Assembly: GCA_005884925.1 (NCBI GenBank)
Contig: VAYU01000024.1
Span: 105,120-167,884 of the forward strand
Source: Actinomycetota bacterium
Lineage (GTDB): Bacteria; Actinomycetota; UBA4738; HRBIN12
Direction of reading: 5' to 3'
DNA length: 62,765 bases
Both the position numbers and the translations under genes were made by a program. Positions 41,742 through 49,344 of this stretch are shown here, one piece after another. How positions within the stretch are numbered: position 1 is the stretch's first letter; every line of letters starts with the position of its first letter. Below the pieces are notes generated by a model. The model did no database searches and had not been told where the DNA came from. It saw only the letters and a list, made by a program, of their open reading frames with translations.

Positions 41742-42216
41742 CGGCGGACACCTCCAAGACCGCGTGCATCCCACCGAGGTAGTGGCCATCCAGGTTGCAG
41801 AAGAAGACGTAGCGACCTGGAGCGAGTTGCAGGGGGAGCGTGTCGACCGTCCCGGCGGCCACCTCGTTGAGCTCTCCGACCCTGTCGAGCCAATCTTCGT
41901 TCACGCTCAATCCGTCGGGACCGATAGGCAGTCCATCCGCGGGGAGGTTCGTCCGTACGACCACGAACTCGTGCGTGGCGGGCGCTGCGTTGTGCACCTG
42001 CATGACGACGTCGCCGCCGATCACGGAGGGCGTTCCGGTGTCGATGTGGAAGTCCTTCAGCGTGACACCCACGACCTGGCCTTTCGGCTGCGGCGCAACG
42101 GTGCACGCGGCAGGCATGAGCAGGGCGAACACGCCTACGGCGAGGTGGAGGCGGATCCGATGTCTGTTCTTGCAGTCCACGGCGTACTCCACGCTCCGAG
42201 CGTCTGGAGTGCTCAT
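41734..42216 (-). CDS. Cupredoxin-like lipoprotein
   Basis: 160 aa; basic and hydrophobic signal (AVGVFALLMPAAC, Cys near 39) marks a lipoprotein. The mature domain is a cupredoxin beta sandwich: VTLKDFHIDTGTPSVIGGDV, THEFVVVRTN (His ligand) and YVFFCNLDGHYLGGMHAVLE, where Cys, His and Met are spaced C-x4-H-x4-M as in type 1 copper sites. It may bind copper outside the membrane. It overlaps the GGDEF-EAL gene, an unusual combination suggesting that copper or redox state is a signal for that enzyme. Confidence 0.85.
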   Translation of the reverse strand: MSTPDARSVEYAVDCKNRHRIRLHLAVGVFALLMPAACTVAPQPKGQVVGVTLKDFHIDTGTPSVIGGDVVMQVHNAAPATHEFVVVRTNLPADGLPIGPDGLSVNEDWLDRVGELNEVAAGTVDTLPLQLAPGRYVFFCNLDGHYLGGMHAVLEVSAGG

Positions 42217-42320
42217 CGGGTGTACCGACCTTCGGCTTAAGGAAACCGTCCGTTGCGCGGCGGGTTCGGAGGCGGGCACCGTCGTAGGGTGGCGGGGTCC
42301 ACGGCGGAGGAGGCGCGCAG

Positions 42321-42869
42321 ATGCGGAAGATCGGGGCAGGGCTGTTCATCTCGCTCGACGGCGTGACCGAGTCGCCCCAGGACTGGAACCTGCAGTACTT
42401 CAACGACGAGATGGGGCAGGCGATCGGTGCCAGCATGGCGCAGACGGACACGTTGTTGCTGGGTCGCAACACGTTCGAGGATTTCGCGGCCTATTGGCCC
42501 GACAAGACCGGCGAGGATGATCCGTTCGCCGAGTTCATCAACAACACGCCGAAAGTGGTCGTCTCGACCACGCTCGGCGAAGTCGATTGGCAACCCACGA
42601 CGGTCGTGCGCGACCTCGAGGCCGTCCGGACGCTCAAGAAGCAGCTCGGGAAGGACATCGGGATGACCGGCAGCGTGACGCTCGTCCGGTCTCTGTTGCA
42701 GGCAGGCTTGCTGGACGAGCTCGATCTGATGATCCATCCCATCGTCATCGGATCGGGGAAGCGTCTGTTCGACGATGTGACGGGGCAGGTGCCTCTCGAA
42801 CTGCTGAGGTCCGAGACGTTCAAGACCGGCGTGATCTCGGCGACGTACGGACCGCCGGGCCCGAGCTAG
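42321..42869 (+). CDS. Dihydrofolate reductase/RibD C-terminal family oxidoreductase
   Basis: 182 aa: start KIGAGLFISLDGVTESPQDW, LLLGRNTFEDFAAYWPDK, VVSTTLGEVDW, and MTGSVTLVRSLLQAGLLDEL, LMIHPIVIGSGKRLF, the pattern of the RibD_C/DHFR-like family (the YyaP group), not folate-dependent FolA. NADPH binding is expected. Substrate unknown. A GGAGGAGG lies ahead of the ATG. The DCC protein starts three bases after its stop. Confidence 0.92.
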   Translation: MRKIGAGLFISLDGVTESPQDWNLQYFNDEMGQAIGASMAQTDTLLLGRNTFEDFAAYWPDKTGEDDPFAEFINNTPKVVVSTTLGEVDWQPTTVVRDLEAVRTLKKQLGKDIGMTGSVTLVRSLLQAGLLDELDLMIHPIVIGSGKRLFDDVTGQVPLELLRSETFKTGVISATYGPPGPS

Positions 42870-42872
42870 CGC

Positions 42873-43256
42873 GTGACCACCGTCCTCTACGACGGGGACT
42901 GCGGGTTCTGTCGCTGGTCAGCGGGCAAGCTCAGGGCCTGGGACACGCGAGGACGGCTCACGTTCACGCCGATCCAGAGCGCAGAGGGAGCCGAGCTGCT
43001 CCAGCCGCTCTCGGTCGCGGAGCGTCTCGAGTCGATGCACGCGGTCACGCCGGACGGAAGGGTGTGGTCGGGCGGCCAGGCCGCTCGGGTGATCCTCGCC
43101 GAGCTCCCGGGTGGAAGGAACCTCTCTTCGATCGCAGCGACCTTCCCGGGTGCGACCGAGTGGCTCTATCGGCTGGTCGCCCGTCACCGTGATCGGATCG
43201 GTCGGCTGCTCGGCCAACGTGTGTGCAGCGTCGACCCGAGCGCGATGCAGAGATGA
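42873..43256 (+). CDS. DCC-family thiol-disulfide oxidoreductase-like protein
   Basis: 127 aa. Start GTG then TTVLYDGDCGFCRWSAGKLR, the DxDCxxC signature that names the DCC family (DUF393), with the CGFC thiol pair at about 10-13. The rest is helical (WLYRLVARHRDRIGRLLGQR). The function is probably a redox role. Its stop is overlapped four bases by the ATG of the next SRPBCC gene (ATGA), giving a compact operon from 42321. Confidence 0.9.
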   Translation: MTTVLYDGDCGFCRWSAGKLRAWDTRGRLTFTPIQSAEGAELLQPLSVAERLESMHAVTPDGRVWSGGQAARVILAELPGGRNLSSIAATFPGATEWLYRLVARHRDRIGRLLGQRVCSVDPSAMQR

Positions 43257-43715
43257 CCGTCTCGTTCGAGCGCGCGACACGCGTGCGAGCGCCGATCGAT
43301 CGAGTCTTCGATCTGGCCCTGAGCATCGACGCGCATCTCGACTCGATGTCCGGGCACCATGAGCGGGCGATCGCCGGCGTGACGAGCGGGCGAATCGGTC
43401 TGGGAGAGGACGTCACCTGGCGCGCCCGACATCTCGAGATCCGGTGGACGATGACCAGCCGGATCGTCGAGCTCGACCGGCCGACCTTCTTCGCCGACGA
43501 GCAGGTGCGTGGCCCGCTCGCCCGCTATCGCCACGAACACTCGTTCACCATCGTCGACGGCGGATCCCAGGTCTGGATCGCGTGTCCTTCGTGGCGCCGT
43601 ACGGCCGCCTGGGTTGCTCGTTGAATCCATCCTGCGGTGGTACCTGCGTCGGCTCATCGACCGGCGGAACGGCTTCCTCGCGAGGGCCGCCGAGCAGGAA
43701 CTCGGCTCCGAGTAG
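43253..43715 (+). pseudogene. SRPBCC-family protein, frameshifted twice
   Basis: Frame 1: MTVSFERATRVRAPIDRVFD, HLDSMSGHHERAIAGVTSGR, MTSRIVELDRPTFFADEQVR, HEHSFTIVDGGSQVW. Frame 2 (from about 43580): DRVSFVAPYGRLG. Frame 3 (from about 43608): LLVESILRWYLRRLIDRRNG and FLARAAEQEL. Joined they make a 150-aa SRPBCC protein of the kind annotated as cell-division-inhibitor-like. Both shifts are one-base losses, the second at CTGGG before LLVES. If the shifts are errors the gene is intact. Confidence 0.75.
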
Positions 43716-43748
43716 ACGTATCCGGGCACCTCGCATACGGTCGAGGGC

Positions 43749-44918
43749 ATGGCGGTCGCCGAGCGGCAGATGCGCATCCAGGCCTCGCTCGCGCCCTTCC
43801 TGCGTGGGGTCATGGATGCGGTGCCGCTCATCGGCGACCCCGATGCCTGTGACTTCCTCGCCGGCAATCCGGAGGTCCCGGCATTGCCCGGTTACGTCGA
43901 GACGCTCCAGAAGTGGCTCGAGCCGCAGAACCGTCGGTGGTTCGCCTATGGGATGCCGGATCCTCGTGCGGCTGAAGCGGCCGCCGCGGCTCTCGCCGAC
44001 GAGCTTGGCATCGCCTTCGAACCCGACGACGTCATGCTCACGCGCGGAGCGCACGGCGCGATGGCACTCGCGATGGCGACCGTGCTGGATCCGGGCGACG
44101 AGGTCGTGTTCATCAGCCCGCCGTGGTTCTTCTACGAGGCCCTGATCCTGGGCGCGGGCGCGACGCCCGTCCGTGTGCGCGCGAACGAGACGACGTGGGA
44201 CCTGGATCTGGACGCGATCGCGGCCGCGCTCTCGCTGCGCACCCGGATGCTTCTGATCAACACCCCGAACAACCCGACCGGGCGGATCTACCCGGACGAC
44301 ACGCTCGCGCTGCTCGGCGCGCTCCTGGAGCGCCAGTCGAACGAAGCCGGACGAGCCGTTTACCTCCTGTCCGACGAGGCGTACAGCAAGATCCTGTTCG
44401 ACGGGAACACGATGAGGTCGCCGGCGCGGCACTACCCCCGAACGCTCGTGGTGCACACGTTCAGCAAGAGCGCGCTCGCACCGGCCCAACGTCTCGGCTA
44501 CCTGGCGATGCCGCCGACGATGCCCGACCGTGAGGCGCTGCGTCGGGGCGCGATGTCCGCGAGCTTCTCGACGTCCAACCTGGCGCCTGACGCGGTCATG
44601 CAGTACGCGCTGCCGGATCTGCTGGACATCGTCGTCGACATGAACAAGCTCCAGCTCCGCCGCGACCGGCTGCTCGAGGCGCTGCGTTCTGCCGGCTACC
44701 AGGTGCAGACGCCGGAGGGGACGTTCTACCTGCTGGTCCGCTCGCCGAACGACGACGAGGGCGCGTTCGTCGGGCGACTGGCGCAGGACAAGGTCTTGGC
44801 GATGCCCGGCTCCATGTTCGAGATGCCCGGATACTTCCGGCTCTCGATCACCGCGACGGACGATATGGTTGAGCGTGCGATCCCCGTGTTCGAGAAGGCG
44901 ATCAGCGATGTCCGCTGA
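43749..44918 (+). CDS. Class I/II PLP-dependent aminotransferase
   Basis: 389 aa, fold type I. PLP-binding features: RGAHGAMALAMATVLDPGDE (cofactor loop), NTPNNPTGRIY, DEAYSKILFDG with the Asp, and Schiff-base Lys in HTFSKSALAPAQRLGY (about residue 240), and the carboxylate-binding Arg in FRLSITATD near the end. Close to the AspC/PatA/aromatic-type aminotransferases; substrate specificity cannot be told. TACGGT seven bases before the ATG (leaderless). Confidence 0.92.
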   Translation: MAVAERQMRIQASLAPFLRGVMDAVPLIGDPDACDFLAGNPEVPALPGYVETLQKWLEPQNRRWFAYGMPDPRAAEAAAAALADELGIAFEPDDVMLTRGAHGAMALAMATVLDPGDEVVFISPPWFFYEALILGAGATPVRVRANETTWDLDLDAIAAALSLRTRMLLINTPNNPTGRIYPDDTLALLGALLERQSNEAGRAVYLLSDEAYSKILFDGNTMRSPARHYPRTLVVHTFSKSALAPAQRLGYLAMPPTMPDREALRRGAMSASFSTSNLAPDAVMQYALPDLLDIVVDMNKLQLRRDRLLEALRSAGYQVQTPEGTFYLLVRSPNDDEGAFVGRLAQDKVLAMPGSMFEMPGYFRLSITATDDMVERAIPVFEKAISDVR

Positions 44919-44937
44919 GCGATAGAAGGGAGGACGT

Positions 44938-45324
44938 ATGGACAAGGTGGTGCATTTCGAGATCCCGGTCGATGACCGCGCCCGGGCGAAAGAGTTCTAC
45001 GCGTCGATCTTCGACTGGGACGTGCAGGACTCCGACATGGGCGGCGGCATCGTCTACACGACGGCCGGGACGGTCGCGGTCGACGAGAAGATGCAGCCGA
45101 AGGAGACGGGCGCGATCAACGGTGGCCTCATGGATCGCACGTCCGACACGCCGGTACCGGTGATCACGATCGGGGTTGACTCGATCGACGAGTCGCTGAA
45201 GAAGATCGAGGCCGGTGGCGGCAGCACGATCACGCCTCGGACGCCGATCCCGGGTATGGGCGCCTTCGCGTACTTCAAGGACAGCGAAGGCAACGTCATG
45301 GGTATGTGGGAAACCGCGATGTGA
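44938..45324 (+). CDS. VOC-family (glyoxalase-like) protein
   Basis: 128 aa: VVHFEIPVDDRARAKEFYAS, IFDWDVQDSDMGGGIVYTTA, then GVDSIDESLKKIEAGGGST and GAFAYFKDSEGNVMGMWE. This is the VOC group related to the YaeR/27 kDa antigen type. GGGAGG gives a good ribosome site at 44938. No known partner. One of six VOC proteins in the window. Confidence 0.9.
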   Translation: MDKVVHFEIPVDDRARAKEFYASIFDWDVQDSDMGGGIVYTTAGTVAVDEKMQPKETGAINGGLMDRTSDTPVPVITIGVDSIDESLKKIEAGGGSTITPRTPIPGMGAFAYFKDSEGNVMGMWETAM

Positions 45325-45398
45325 GCGAGCAGGACCCCGGCGGTCCGATCCTGGCGAAAGACGGTCGACCCGACCACCGCATCGGGGCGGACACGTCC
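45321..45398 (+). CDS. Possible 25-residue peptide coupled to the VOC gene
   Basis: GTG overlaps the preceding stop (GTGA) and opens a 25-codon frame: MSEQDPGGPILAKDGRPDHR then IGADTS. Hydrophilic, no family. The coupling is the only support; it may be an untranslated 3' region. Confidence 0.25.
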
Positions 45399-45467
45399 TG
45401 AGCGTGATGTCGGTTTCCCTGATGACCGGTCGGGTACGAAACAGTGTCGGAACGAAGGAGGGCAACC

Positions 45468-45857
45468 ATGCCTCTGAAGGTAACGGCCGTCATGATCGGT
45501 GTCGAGGACCTGAGCCGCTCCAAGAAGTTCTACGGGGACGGCTTGGGCTGCAAGATCGACCAGGACCATCCGAATTTCGCCTCGTTCGACCTGGGTGACG
45601 GATCATCGTCCCTGGCCCTCTACGAGTGGGAGGCAGCGGCCAAAGATGCCGGCGTGTCTCCTGAGGGATCCGGATTCCGAGGTGTCTCGCTCCACTACAT
45701 CGTTCCCTCGAGCGAAGAGGTGGACGAGGTCATGGGGAGCGCGGTGGCGGCTGGCGGCAACGTCGTGAAGGAAGCAGCGGCCGCTCAATGGGGTGGGTAC
45801 TCCGGGTACTTCAGCGACCCCGACGGCTACCTCTGGAAGGTCGCCTCACCCTCCTGA
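45468..45857 (+). CDS. VOC-family protein
   Basis: 129 aa: VTAVMIGVEDLSRSKKFYGD, GLGCKIDQDHPNFASFDLGD, GVSLHYIVPSSEEVDEVMGS, GGYSGYFSDPDGYLWKV. A Shine-Dalgarno (AAGGAGGG) is found eight bases ahead of the ATG. Bleomycin-resistance/dioxygenase-like type; neither antibiotic resistance nor a substrate can be inferred. Confidence 0.9.
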   Translation: MPLKVTAVMIGVEDLSRSKKFYGDGLGCKIDQDHPNFASFDLGDGSSSLALYEWEAAAKDAGVSPEGSGFRGVSLHYIVPSSEEVDEVMGSAVAAGGNVVKEAAAAQWGGYSGYFSDPDGYLWKVASPS

Positions 45858-45875
45858 TCGGCTGGCCCTGCTGCC

Positions 45876-46361
45876 TCAACCGAGCGAGACGGCGAGCTGC
45901 TCCAGCTTATCCAACGCCTCCTGCAGGCCGCCTTCCATACCGGAGTCGACGTGCATGTCACGGGCCTGCTTGCTCGAGTGCTCGACGAGGAGGGTGATGG
46001 TCGTGCGGCCGTCTTCCTCGGCGAACGTGAGCGTGTTCACGGCGAAGTCGTCGGGAACCGCCTCGTAGACCTCGGTCGTGACGAGTCGCTCGTTCGGGAC
46101 GATCTCCCGGTACTCACCGTGGAACGCGACCTCGAAGCCTTCGTTCGCCACCATCACGTAGCGCCATGTGCCGCCGACCCGCAGGTCGACCTCGACGACC
46201 GTGGCTTCGCCGCGATCGCCGGTCCACCAGCGCTTGATCAGCTCCGGCGTGGTCCAGGCCTTGTAGACCAGGTGCTTGGGCGCGTTGAACTCCCGCGTGA
46301 TCAGGATCTGCGTGTCCGTCGGGAGCGTCACGATCGCCGTGCCACTACTCGTCACCGCCAT
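45876..46361 (-). CDS. SRPBCC/AHSA1-type protein
   Basis: 161 aa AHSA1-like protein: LITREFNAPKHLVYKAWTTP, LIKRWWTGDRGEATVVEVDL, VGGTWRYVMV, LTTEVYEAVPDDF-type strands, TLTFAEEDGRTTITLLVEH. Overlaps the ArsR gene by 17 bases and is second in that pair, the reverse order of the pair at 22988-23667. Hydrophobic ligand binding is expected from the fold. Confidence 0.9.
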   Translation of the reverse strand: MAVTSSGTAIVTLPTDTQILITREFNAPKHLVYKAWTTPELIKRWWTGDRGEATVVEVDLRVGGTWRYVMVANEGFEVAFHGEYREIVPNERLVTTEVYEAVPDDFAVNTLTFAEEDGRTTITLLVEHSSKQARDMHVDSGMEGGLQEALDKLEQLAVSLG

Positions 46362-46698
46362 CTCCTTCCTCCTTCTCCTTGAGTTCCTCCAACACGACGT
46401 CCATCTCCGCGAAGCGCCGTTCCCACGACCGCTCGAAGGTCTTCACCCAGTCATGGATAGGCTTGAGCGAGCGACCGTTGAGCCGGTAGATCCGCTGCCG
46501 CCCTTCATCGCGAACATCCACGAGTCCCACTTCCCTCAGCACGCGAAGGTGCTTGGATACGAGCGGCTGCGCGAGGTCGAGCCGCCCGACGAGGTCGTTC
46601 ACTGAGTGTTCGCCGCCGGCGAGGACGTCCAGGATCTGGCGCCGCCGGGGCTCCGCCACCGCGTTGAACGCGTCCGCCGTGGTCGCCGCCCGTGCCAT
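46345..46698 (-). CDS. ArsR-family winged-helix regulator
   Basis: 117 aa: DAFNAVAEPRRRQILDVLAG, then DLVGRLDLAQPLVSKHLRVL (recognition helix), wing EGRQRIYRLNGRSLKPIHDW, and an acidic helical end. No metal-binding Cys. The ATG at 46698 lies six bases from TATGTT and is preferred over an upstream ATG at 46734 that is inside the promoter. It controls the overlapping SRPBCC gene, most likely. Confidence 0.92.
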   Translation of the reverse strand: MARAATTADAFNAVAEPRRRQILDVLAGGEHSVNDLVGRLDLAQPLVSKHLRVLREVGLVDVRDEGRQRIYRLNGRSLKPIHDWVKTFERSWERRFAEMDVVLEELKEKEEGDGGDE

Positions 46699-46704
46699 GT
46701 CGGC

Positions 46705-46734
46705 AACATATATGCCGATATAGAGATATGTCAA
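46705..46734 (-). promoter_or_regulatory. Promoter of the arsR-SRPBCC pair
   Basis: TTGACA (46734-46729), 18-base spacer and TATGTT (46710-46705), six bases from the ATG. The AT-rich spacer (ATATCTCTATATCGGCATAT) is a likely operator. It is the best -35/-10 pair in the window. Confidence 0.75.
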
Positions 46735-46821
46735 CTGGAGAGAGCGATGAAGCCGTGACGAGGAGGTAGCGTTCGGGTTGCAGCTCTTCCTTCGCAGGCG
46801 TTCCGGGGCGATGCTCGCTCC

Positions 46822-47118
46822 ATGGACTCCACGTTGATGTGGGGCTTCCTCCTGATAGGCGCAGGCGCTCTCGTCGCGGGGATCGTTGGCATCGCGATCC
46901 CACCCGGCGAACGGCTGGGCGCGTTCCTGACGCTCGTGATCGGCGCCGGTGTCGGCGTTGCGGCCCTAGCGATCGGGACCCGTAACGTGAGTTCTCGGAG
47001 TGACGGGGAGTCGGCGTTCTTGGTCGCGTCGGCGATCGGATCCATCGCGGTGGTCATGAGCGCCGCGATGCTGTGGCGACGCGTACCGAAACCACCGGCG
47101 CTGCCTCCGTCGAGCTAA
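46822..47118 (+). CDS. Small integral membrane protein
   Basis: 98 aa with three predicted membrane helices: about 6-27 (MWGFLLIGAGALVAGIVGIA), 33-52 (LGAFLTLVIGAGVGVAALAI) and 68-88 (FLVASAIGSIAVVMSAAML). No family recognised. Start ATG has GATGCT-like -10 six bases ahead. Convergent with the Na/Pi-type transporter. Confidence 0.6.
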   Translation: MDSTLMWGFLLIGAGALVAGIVGIAIPPGERLGAFLTLVIGAGVGVAALAIGTRNVSSRSDGESAFLVASAIGSIAVVMSAAMLWRRVPKPPALPPSS

Positions 47119-47131
47119 GACCGGCCGGCGC

Positions 47132-48328
47132 TCAAGTTGTGGTGAACGCGAGGCCGGACAGCAGCAATGCGATCGGGATCAGGAAGAGGACCGTCACGAA
47201 CCCAGCTAGCCTGATGTTCTTCGCTACGAGCCAGTCGTCGAAGCCGATCACGCCGCGTTTCACCGGTCCGTAGACGAAGGCGAGGATGAAGAGCGACACG
47301 ATGGTCACGCCGATCGCTTCGGCCAGGACGATCCGGGCCGCGACCGGCGTGTGCTGCAGCATCGCCACGACCAGGGTGTCGGCGAGCGTCGTGATGTTGG
47401 CACCCATGATGTAGGGGAGTGCCTCGTCGCGCTTCACGTAGCCCTTCACCGCGAGCGGCACCAGCACCGTGAGCGCCACCGAAACCGAGAGGGTCAGCGT
47501 CGCGACGATGCAGCCGAGCAGGAACATCGTCCACGGGCGCTTCAGCCATGAGGCTCGCCGCGACGCGGAGTCCGAGTTCATCTCCGGCAGCACGCGATCG
47601 ATCAGCTGGAACGCGAGCAGGATCGTGGCGATGCCGACCGCGAACAGCGCCCAGCCCGGCACGTGCGCTTCGGCGAAGTCGACGAACGGTCCGTAGACCT
47701 TCGCGAAGGCCGCCTCAAGCTTCCCCGACGCATGCCAGCTGATCCCGTTCAGGAGCCCTTCGCGCAAGATGAAGTAGCCGATCAGCATGCCTGGGAGGTA
47801 GGTGATCGCGGTCATCGTCATCGCCTGGATCCCGATCCCCAACGGTTCGCGGCGCGCCTTGGGGTTCCGCATCGCGTAGAGGAACCCGGTCAGGAGGACG
47901 ATGAACGAAGCGCCCAGACGCGAGCCCGACAGCATCGTGAACGTCTGCAGCACCGAGGTGGTGCCGGCCCCGAACAGGCTGATCGCGGTCGCTGCCACCG
48001 GTGAGCCCGACAGGACCAGGTACGCGCCGAGCCAGCCCGTCCCCATCGTTGACAAGCCATTGGCGAACGGGAACTGCCCCTGGATGGTCGGCCCGACCGC
48101 CGCGGCGCCCGCCTTCATCAGCTGGATCGCGAGGATGAACAGGAACATCGCGGGGACGAAGAGGAGGAACTTCCCGGCCAGAGCCCACGGCGACCGGACC
48201 TGCCCGAGGATCGGTCCGAGGTCGATGTAGAAGCGGGCCTCGTTCTCCTCCTGCGGAACGCAGAACTCGCCGTCGACCTCGACCATCGCCCTCTCGTATC
48301 TGGCGAGCTCTCTCGCGGCCTTGGACAC
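47132..48328 (-). CDS. Na/Pi-cotransporter-family membrane protein
   Basis: 398 aa, about 9-10 membrane helices, with two inverted repeats characteristic of the PF02690 family: GAGTTSVLQTFTMLSGSRLG followed by GASFIVLLTGFLY in the first, and YIMGANITTLADTLVVAMLQ in the second (the GANITT motif). A cytoplasmic N-terminal stretch (about 1-50, AARELARYERAMVEVDGEF) precedes. It probably imports phosphate with sodium, though other anions cannot be excluded. GTG 48328 has AGAGGTG five bases ahead. Confidence 0.82.
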   Translation of the reverse strand: MSKAARELARYERAMVEVDGEFCVPQEENEARFYIDLGPILGQVRSPWALAGKFLLFVPAMFLFILAIQLMKAGAAAVGPTIQGQFPFANGLSTMGTGWLGAYLVLSGSPVAATAISLFGAGTTSVLQTFTMLSGSRLGASFIVLLTGFLYAMRNPKARREPLGIGIQAMTMTAITYLPGMLIGYFILREGLLNGISWHASGKLEAAFAKVYGPFVDFAEAHVPGWALFAVGIATILLAFQLIDRVLPEMNSDSASRRASWLKRPWTMFLLGCIVATLTLSVSVALTVLVPLAVKGYVKRDEALPYIMGANITTLADTLVVAMLQHTPVAARIVLAEAIGVTIVSLFILAFVYGPVKRGVIGFDDWLVAKNIRLAGFVTVLFLIPIALLLSGLAFTTT

Positions 48329-48354
48329 CGGGTCACCTCTCGAAGAGCGAACAT

Positions 48355-48374
48355 GTCCGCGCAACCGCGCGGAC
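48355..48374 (-). terminator. Short G/C hairpin in the lar-Na/Pi intergenic region
   Basis: GTCCGCGC and its complement with a four-base AACC loop. It lies 140 bases past the larE stop and ahead of the transporter start; it may end larBCE transcription or be part of the transporter leader. Confidence 0.4.
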
Positions 48375-48513
48375 GGCTCCAGTCGTACCTGGGCGAACGG
48401 GCGCGGTCAATCCGTCGTTTGCGTGGGAATGACTACGACGGTCACGCTACAGGAACAGCCGGAACCCGGTGAGCGCCACCAGAACATCTGAGCGATGGCC
48501 AGGGCGAAGATGA

Positions 48514-49344
48514 TCAGGTCCGTGCGTTGGAGCGTCGCATGACGGGGAGCTGGCGCCTGTTGAACGAGCCTGAACGCAACGGTGAGTCGGCGAGCCTGGC
48601 ATCGATGAAGCCCGCGGCACGAACCGCGTCCTCGATCGCCGCCATCGACTCGGGAGCGTGCCGGGCGCGGGCGAGATCGTCGTCCCCGAGCTCGATGACG
48701 CTGGTCGCGCCGAGGTGGCGGACGCGGATCTCGCGATACCCAAGGGTCCGGACGGCGTGTTCGGCTCGATCGATCCGTGCGAGGACGGCAGGGTCTACTT
48801 CGGTGCCGTAGGGAACGCGGGACGCGAGGCAGGGCATCGCCGGCTTGTCGGCGCTCGGCACCTGGAGGTCGTTCGCCACCCGCCGCACGTCGGCTTTGGT
48901 GAAGCCCGCCTCGACCAGTGGGTGTCGGACCCCGTGCTCGGCCGCCGCGCGAAGTCCGGGGCGCCAGTCACCGAGGTCATCCACGTTCGCGCCCGAGTAC
49001 AGGACAGCGAACCCCTCCGAGCTCGCGAGAGCGGCAAGGCGCTCGTAGAGCTCGGTCTTGCAGTGATAGCAACGGTCCGGACCGTTCCGACGATACCCTT
49101 CACGGGCCAGCTCATCGGTCGTGATCGTCCGATGCGCGATACCGACGGCGTCGGCGACAGCGCGCGCGGCATCGAGTTCGCCGGCCGCAAGCGCGGGTGA
49201 GACCGCTGTGACGGCGAGCGCCCGGGTGTTCAGGACGCGGGCGGCGACCGCGGCGACCAGCGAGGAATCGACGCCGCCGGAGAAGGCGACCACCGCGCTC
49301 GGGGCTCGAGCGACCGCCGCTTCGAGATCACCGAGTGAGCTCAT
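48514..49344 (-). CDS. larE: LarE, sacrificial sulfur insertase of nickel-pincer cofactor synthesis
   Basis: 276 aa PP-loop enzyme: AMP-forming motif FSGGVDSSLVAAVAARVL (about 20-37), DRCYHCKTELYERLAALAS (about 90-108), and PCLASRVPYGTEV, whose Cys (about 175) would donate its own sulfur to the cofactor, as in the sacrificial LarE type, since no iron-sulfur Cys triad is seen. Thiolates pyridinium-3,5-biscarboxylic acid mononucleotide. It overlaps larC by 17 bases and is last in larBCE. Also similar to asparagine synthase-like ATP pyrophosphatases, but the operon settles it. Confidence 0.95.
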   Translation of the reverse strand: MSSLGDLEAAVARAPSAVVAFSGGVDSSLVAAVAARVLNTRALAVTAVSPALAAGELDAARAVADAVGIAHRTITTDELAREGYRRNGPDRCYHCKTELYERLAALASSEGFAVLYSGANVDDLGDWRPGLRAAAEHGVRHPLVEAGFTKADVRRVANDLQVPSADKPAMPCLASRVPYGTEVDPAVLARIDRAEHAVRTLGYREIRVRHLGATSVIELGDDDLARARHAPESMAAIEDAVRAAGFIDARLADSPLRSGSFNRRQLPVMRRSNART

